Shown one piece after another: positions 60,336-64,000 of a DNA stretch of 64,000 nucleotides. The notes under the pieces are model-generated. The model did not search any database. It saw nothing but the letters and a program-made list of their open reading frames with translations, and was not told the DNA's origin. Each line of letters begins with the position of its first letter. Positions within the stretch are counted from its first letter, which is position 1. Both the position numbers and the translations under genes were made by a program. This stretch comes from Humulus lupulus (lineage: Eukaryota > Streptophyta > Magnoliopsida > Rosales > Cannabaceae), in NCBI RefSeq assembly GCF_963169125.1, contig NC_084795.1:131171701-131235700 (forward strand), given 5' to 3'.

Positions 60336-61563
60336 CACAGGGTGCAGTTTTCTTACCTTTGGTCTAAGCACAGGTTACCAACAAACGAGCAACAAGCACG
60401 ATCTTGATTCCAAGCCTCTAGTGATGACCTAATCACAACCACAAATGGTGATCCAATGAGTTCAAGTTCTAAAACCAATCTCGGAACCAAGACCTAGCCT
60501 CCGAGATATCAAACGCCACCAACCCAGGTAGTAGGAATGATCCCTAGGCCTAAGGTTTGAGTTCCCATGACTAAAAACCCATTTTGGTCACTTTTCCTCT
60601 TTTGAGCCGCGGCCCTAACCCTTAGAGCCGCAGCCCCACTCAAGTCAGGCCCAAAAATCCTCTCTGACAGCAATTAGAGCCTCAGCGCTACCCCATAGAG
60701 CTGCAGCTCAAATAGCCCATCAGCACCAAATCAGCAACTTCTTCAAGCTTGAGCTGCAGCGCCCATGATCCAAAACCCATAAAACCCAAGTCTCAAATCA
60801 CCCAAAAACACATCAAAACACAAAATCCAATTCAAGCTTAAAATATTTAAAAACTTAGAACATAAAACTTGAATTACCTCCAATTGAGTTGTTTCCAACT
60901 ATATATTTCGGCTTATAAGCTTCTAATCTTTCCTAGGATTGCTATGCCTCGATCCTCGCTTGAATCCGAGTCCTAGAACTCAAGTTTCCTTCGAAATTGC
61001 GATCGGGAGACGAAAGTGGAACTTAGAGGGAGAGAGAACGTACAGAACGTTCATTTTATTCTTTTAAAAGGTTACTTCAAGCTTAAGTAGCCTCAACCAA
61101 ATCCTAATGCTTGGGGTCCCGAAAACACCCCCGGGGACAATATAGTCAAAACCTCCAGAATTTCCCCCTAATCTTACTAACTCCCAATTTATCACCAAAT
61201 ATTAATTCCCATTACCCAATAACCCGGTAATGCTCTAAATACCCCTTGACTTACTCCAAGTCAAGCTTAAATCTCGTTGTGACTTTCCCACTAGCTTACC
61301 TCCTAGGATCGTCTTGTGCTGGGTAACCCTGGCATAACCAAATAATAACAAAGCACCACGCCCATTTTACATATATGCCAAAAATGCCCGAAATGGCCAA
61401 AATATGAAAATCACCCAATTCATCACAAATGGGTTCACATGAACATTTAATACACCTAAACATGCATATTATCATTAAATAATACAACAAAGCAATTATG
61501 GCCCTCCCGGCCTCCTAATCAAGGTTCTAAACCTTATTATGAAATTTGGGGCATTACACTCAG

Positions 61564-63485
61564 GGTCCCCCGAGAACATCCCTTACCAAGACTATGACAC
61601 CTTGAAGAGGGCTTGTATATGTCACCTTGAGTGCATGGCTGAGCTTAGGCAAAAAATCTGGGTGGTGGAGAGCGAGATAGATTCGATTTTGTGGGGTGAT
61701 GGAGTCCCTTTCTCCTTTGATCTTAATGACCACATTTCAAGCCTTAGAGTGAGCGTTTTTGATCTACAAATGGAGTTGGAGTTCATGGAGGGAAACCTCG
61801 CCCCTGAACCTCCTGCCCCGTTCTCTCCCTATAGTAGCCCTGACGTCACCCCTAGTTCCCCTCAACCCTTGTCTTCAATCCACCCGTGTTTGATGCTTCC
61901 ACACTCAATGCCTCGATGGAAAACTCATGCAAGAAAAAAAATGGAGGGTAAAGTGCCCTATTTTGACCTCACCTTATTCCTTTGGTTTTGCAGATATGTC
62001 AAAGACAATGGGATGATAGGTAGATCCCGAGAAGCTGGATTCTGGTCCTCTATTAGCGTCCACTATCATTTTGAACATGTCAAAAAACTGGTTGTTAGAA
62101 TTATCTTAGAAGTACCACATTACCAAAGAGTACAAGCTGTACGTACCCTCCAACAATTGTCAGGCTGATAATCCCCCCTAGAGCTGCGTGGCCATGAGTG
62201 AGCACATCCTGAAGGCGAGTGGGACCATTCCCTTACACTCATTCTTCATCATGGTCCTTAACCACTTTGACCTTGCTCTGCTTCAGCTAGGGCCTAACAG
62301 CTAGTTGACTTTAAGCTGCCTATATATGGCGTTTGTGAAGCTTAACGGTTGTGCTCCCACGACCCAAGAGGTGCATTTTATGTACAGTCTCATGCCCACC
62401 CCTAAATCCAAAGGCTTATACTTCCTACAAAAAGCCAATTCTCAAGTCTCCTTGATAGAGGGTTCTGTGTCTAACCCGGGTTGCTTGAGGTAGGACTTTT
62501 TCTTTGTAAAAGGTCCCCTCTCCATCCGCAAACACTTCTGCTCATCCCCAAGTAAGTATTTCAAGTTTTTCCTTTTATATTGAGTTTGCTATTTTGGAAA
62601 TTATACTCATATTGATAACTGAGTTGATTGTTCAGAGAGCTTTAGTATCCCTAATGTTCCTAAGTCGGAGGCGGCACCAGTAGACGTCTTCCTCGATGTA
62701 GACCCATCTCTTTACCATGGCCAACCTCAACCACTATGGTTTATCCAGGGTTTTAGAGCCTGACCTACTATGGCATATTTCCGAGCAAAAGAAGAAGGCG
62801 ACTCTGGCAGAACCTCACTCGGACGAGGGTGATGTTGATTGGGTGCCTGGGGAGGTTTCCCCAGAATCTAAGCATCTAGCTCGATTATCTTCGTCCTCCA
62901 AAGGGTGCCCCCTTGTGCCCCTATGGACCGTGACACAACCTCTCATTCCCTCGATCCATAGACCATGCAAGGGTGTTTCGTTACACCTTCTTCGATGAAT
63001 ATGATAATCTTCCCTATGCTCCCACTAGTCATGGCCATTCGAGGTACCCTTCTTTCGATGTTCCTGCGCCTCCTCCTCCGTCGATGAGTAGGTCATCTGT
63101 CCCTGCTCACCCGGGCGCCCCTGATTTGGAGGGGACATTCTGGGTGGGTCGCATGTTAGCCCCTTACGTGTAAAGGTGTACCCTAGTCACCGAGGGTATT
63201 CACGAGATCGAGTGGAGAGGTCTAAGGAATTTTACCATGGCAGAGCTTGGGGAGTCCCTTGTGCACTCCACAACTTGGGTGAGTTCATGCGTCTTACATT
63301 GGTCTTTTTTTTTTTTGTGTTTTGGTTTTTTTGTTTGTTCATTTTTTTTACTTCCTTGCAGGCTTCTCTGGTGGCTCAACACTTCACAAACTCGGCACAG
63401 GGCCTATCTTCATCAAATGCTTAAAGGGACCGTCTAGTGGTCAAAGTTCAGGAGTTCGAGGGCCTCCTTGCTGACATCAAGCTTA
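61564..63485 (+). pseudogene. Antisense gene of element C, 3' part
   Basis: Continues the exon cut at 36565: 'SPENIPYQDYDTLKRA', then 'ECMAELRQKIWVVESEID', probably helical. The core at about 62190-62510 reads 'IPLHSFFIMVLNHFDLALLQ', the PF04195-like pattern shared with A and B, with stops near 62300 and 62490. Ser/Pro-rich pieces follow (62640-63170). After 'cttccttgcag' the exon at 63362 opens with ASLVAQHF, matching ASMIAERSF in the last exon of A. Sequence breaks off near 63486, so the coiled coil is lost. Confidence 0.65.
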
Positions 63486-63486
63486 A

Positions 63487-64000
63487 GTCAATACACTATT
63501 TCCATCCTTGACTCATAAGTCAATGCTTTTCGACCAACACTCAACATGCTAAGGCCATCCTTGACTCATAAGTCAATGCTTTTTGACCAGCACTCAGCGT
63601 GCTAAGGTCGTCCTTGACACATAAGTCAATGCTTTTCGACCAACACTCAGCGTGCTAAGGTCTTCCTTGACACATAAGTCAATGCTTTTCGACCAACACT
63701 CAGCGTGCTAAGGTCGTCCTTCACTCATAAGTCAAGTCTAGGGCCCAACCCTATTATATGGGACTAATAAGTCACCCCAGCTCCCATTGCCCTATCCTCC
63801 GTATAACCAACCTTGGAGCTGGCCGAGCGTACCTAGCGCTGAGTTTTCCATGATCAATAGGTCAGACAAGCGTATGATGTGCTCCTGGTTAACCTAACCA
63901 AAATGACCAACACTCAGCGCGCTATTGCTGCCCTTGACTTATAAGTCAATGCCTTTCGACCAGCACTCTGTGCACTATTGCTGTCCTTGACTTATAAGCC
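63487..64000 (-). repeat. LTR X-family fragment at the right edge
   Basis: Closely follows 30750-31200 in the same orientation, including 'gggactaataagtcacccc' and 'ctcctggtta'. It may be part of the missing 5' LTR of the chromovirus at 29976-34514, or another copy. It joins element C without LTR ends, so the junction looks like a deletion or rearrangement. Confidence 0.75.
63507..63745. repeat. 53-bp tandem array, 4.5 copies
   Basis: Units start at 63507, 63560, 63613, 63666 and 63719, exactly 53 bases apart. Each opens CTTGACTCATAAGTCAATG or a near form. Confidence 0.92.

Larger units (their letters stand above)
36566..61558 (-). mobile_element. LTR X copy 2: chromovirus solo LTR split by Tat A and a CACTA element
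   Basis: In element orientation it starts TGTAATGCCCCAAATTTC at 61558 and ends GGGGCGTTACA at 36566, between CTCAG repeats (36561-36565, 61559-61563). Its own bases are 36566-36981, 51505-52307 and 60168-61558, about 2.6 kb, close to the 2.72 kb of the LTR at 29976. No internal region is left, so it is a solo LTR. Confidence 0.88.
34515..63486 (-). mobile_element. Tat-like element C, 3' part only, split by LTR X copy 2
   Basis: From left to right it has a 3' LTR (34515-35713), a polypurine tract and an antisense gene on the plus strand (35976-36565, resuming at 61559). Sequence ends abruptly near 63486 in LTR X-type DNA, so pol, gag and the 5' LTR are gone. The insertion at 36566-61558 has a perfect CTCAG duplication, and the antisense frame reads on across it once the insert is removed. 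About 4 kb of C remains. Confidence 0.75.

Noticed and set aside
63507..63745. CRISPR-like regular repeat
   Set aside because: The whole 53-bp unit repeats with no unique spacers, and the DNA is eukaryotic LTR sequence.

Overview
The window is plant nuclear DNA, probably from a eudicot, in repeat-dense heterochromatin. Nearly all of it is LTR retrotransposons nested in one another, plus one CACTA DNA transposon. I found no ordinary host gene, rRNA, tRNA or CRISPR array. The species cannot be named from this sequence.

Left part (1-29975). A decayed chromovirus (Ty3/Gypsy with chromodomain) pol end (1-827) runs into a long LTR-like stretch (863-6569), which holds a solo LTR (2904-4819, duplication TGATT). 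Next is a minus-strand Tat-lineage element 'D', with pol at 6954-9511 and gag/protease/RT start at 27703-29403. Its RT is split by a chromovirus-type solo LTR, 'LTR X' (9517-27697, duplication TAGGG). LTR X was itself invaded by two minus-strand elements: a full-length decayed Tat element 'B' (10510-22151) and a small gag-only element of TR-GAG type (22621-27089, duplication AGTCC).

Right part (29976-64000). A minus-strand chromovirus 3' LTR (29976-32695) and its broken pol (32696-34514) were invaded by Tat-like element 'C' (34515 to about 63486). C was split by a second LTR X copy (36566-61558, duplication CTCAG). That copy holds a young full-length Tat element 'A' (36987-51499, 886-bp LTRs with no difference seen, duplication ATAAT) and a 7.85-kb CACTA element (52311-60164, duplication TGC).

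The most interesting system is an antisense, intron-containing gene lying between pol and the 3' LTR in Tat elements A, B and C. Each copy has its own TATA box, facing the sense gag-pol. A and B end in a long coiled coil, and C preserves the start of the matching exon. In A six exons can be joined in phase to 1151 codons, with a single in-frame stop inside a polyglutamine tract. Sense gag-pol of A (37960-44175) is uninterrupted and encodes Gag, protease, RT, two RNase H regions and integrase. The sense and antisense genes converge on a 70-bp tandem array.

All gene names are domain-level assignments made by eye from motifs.
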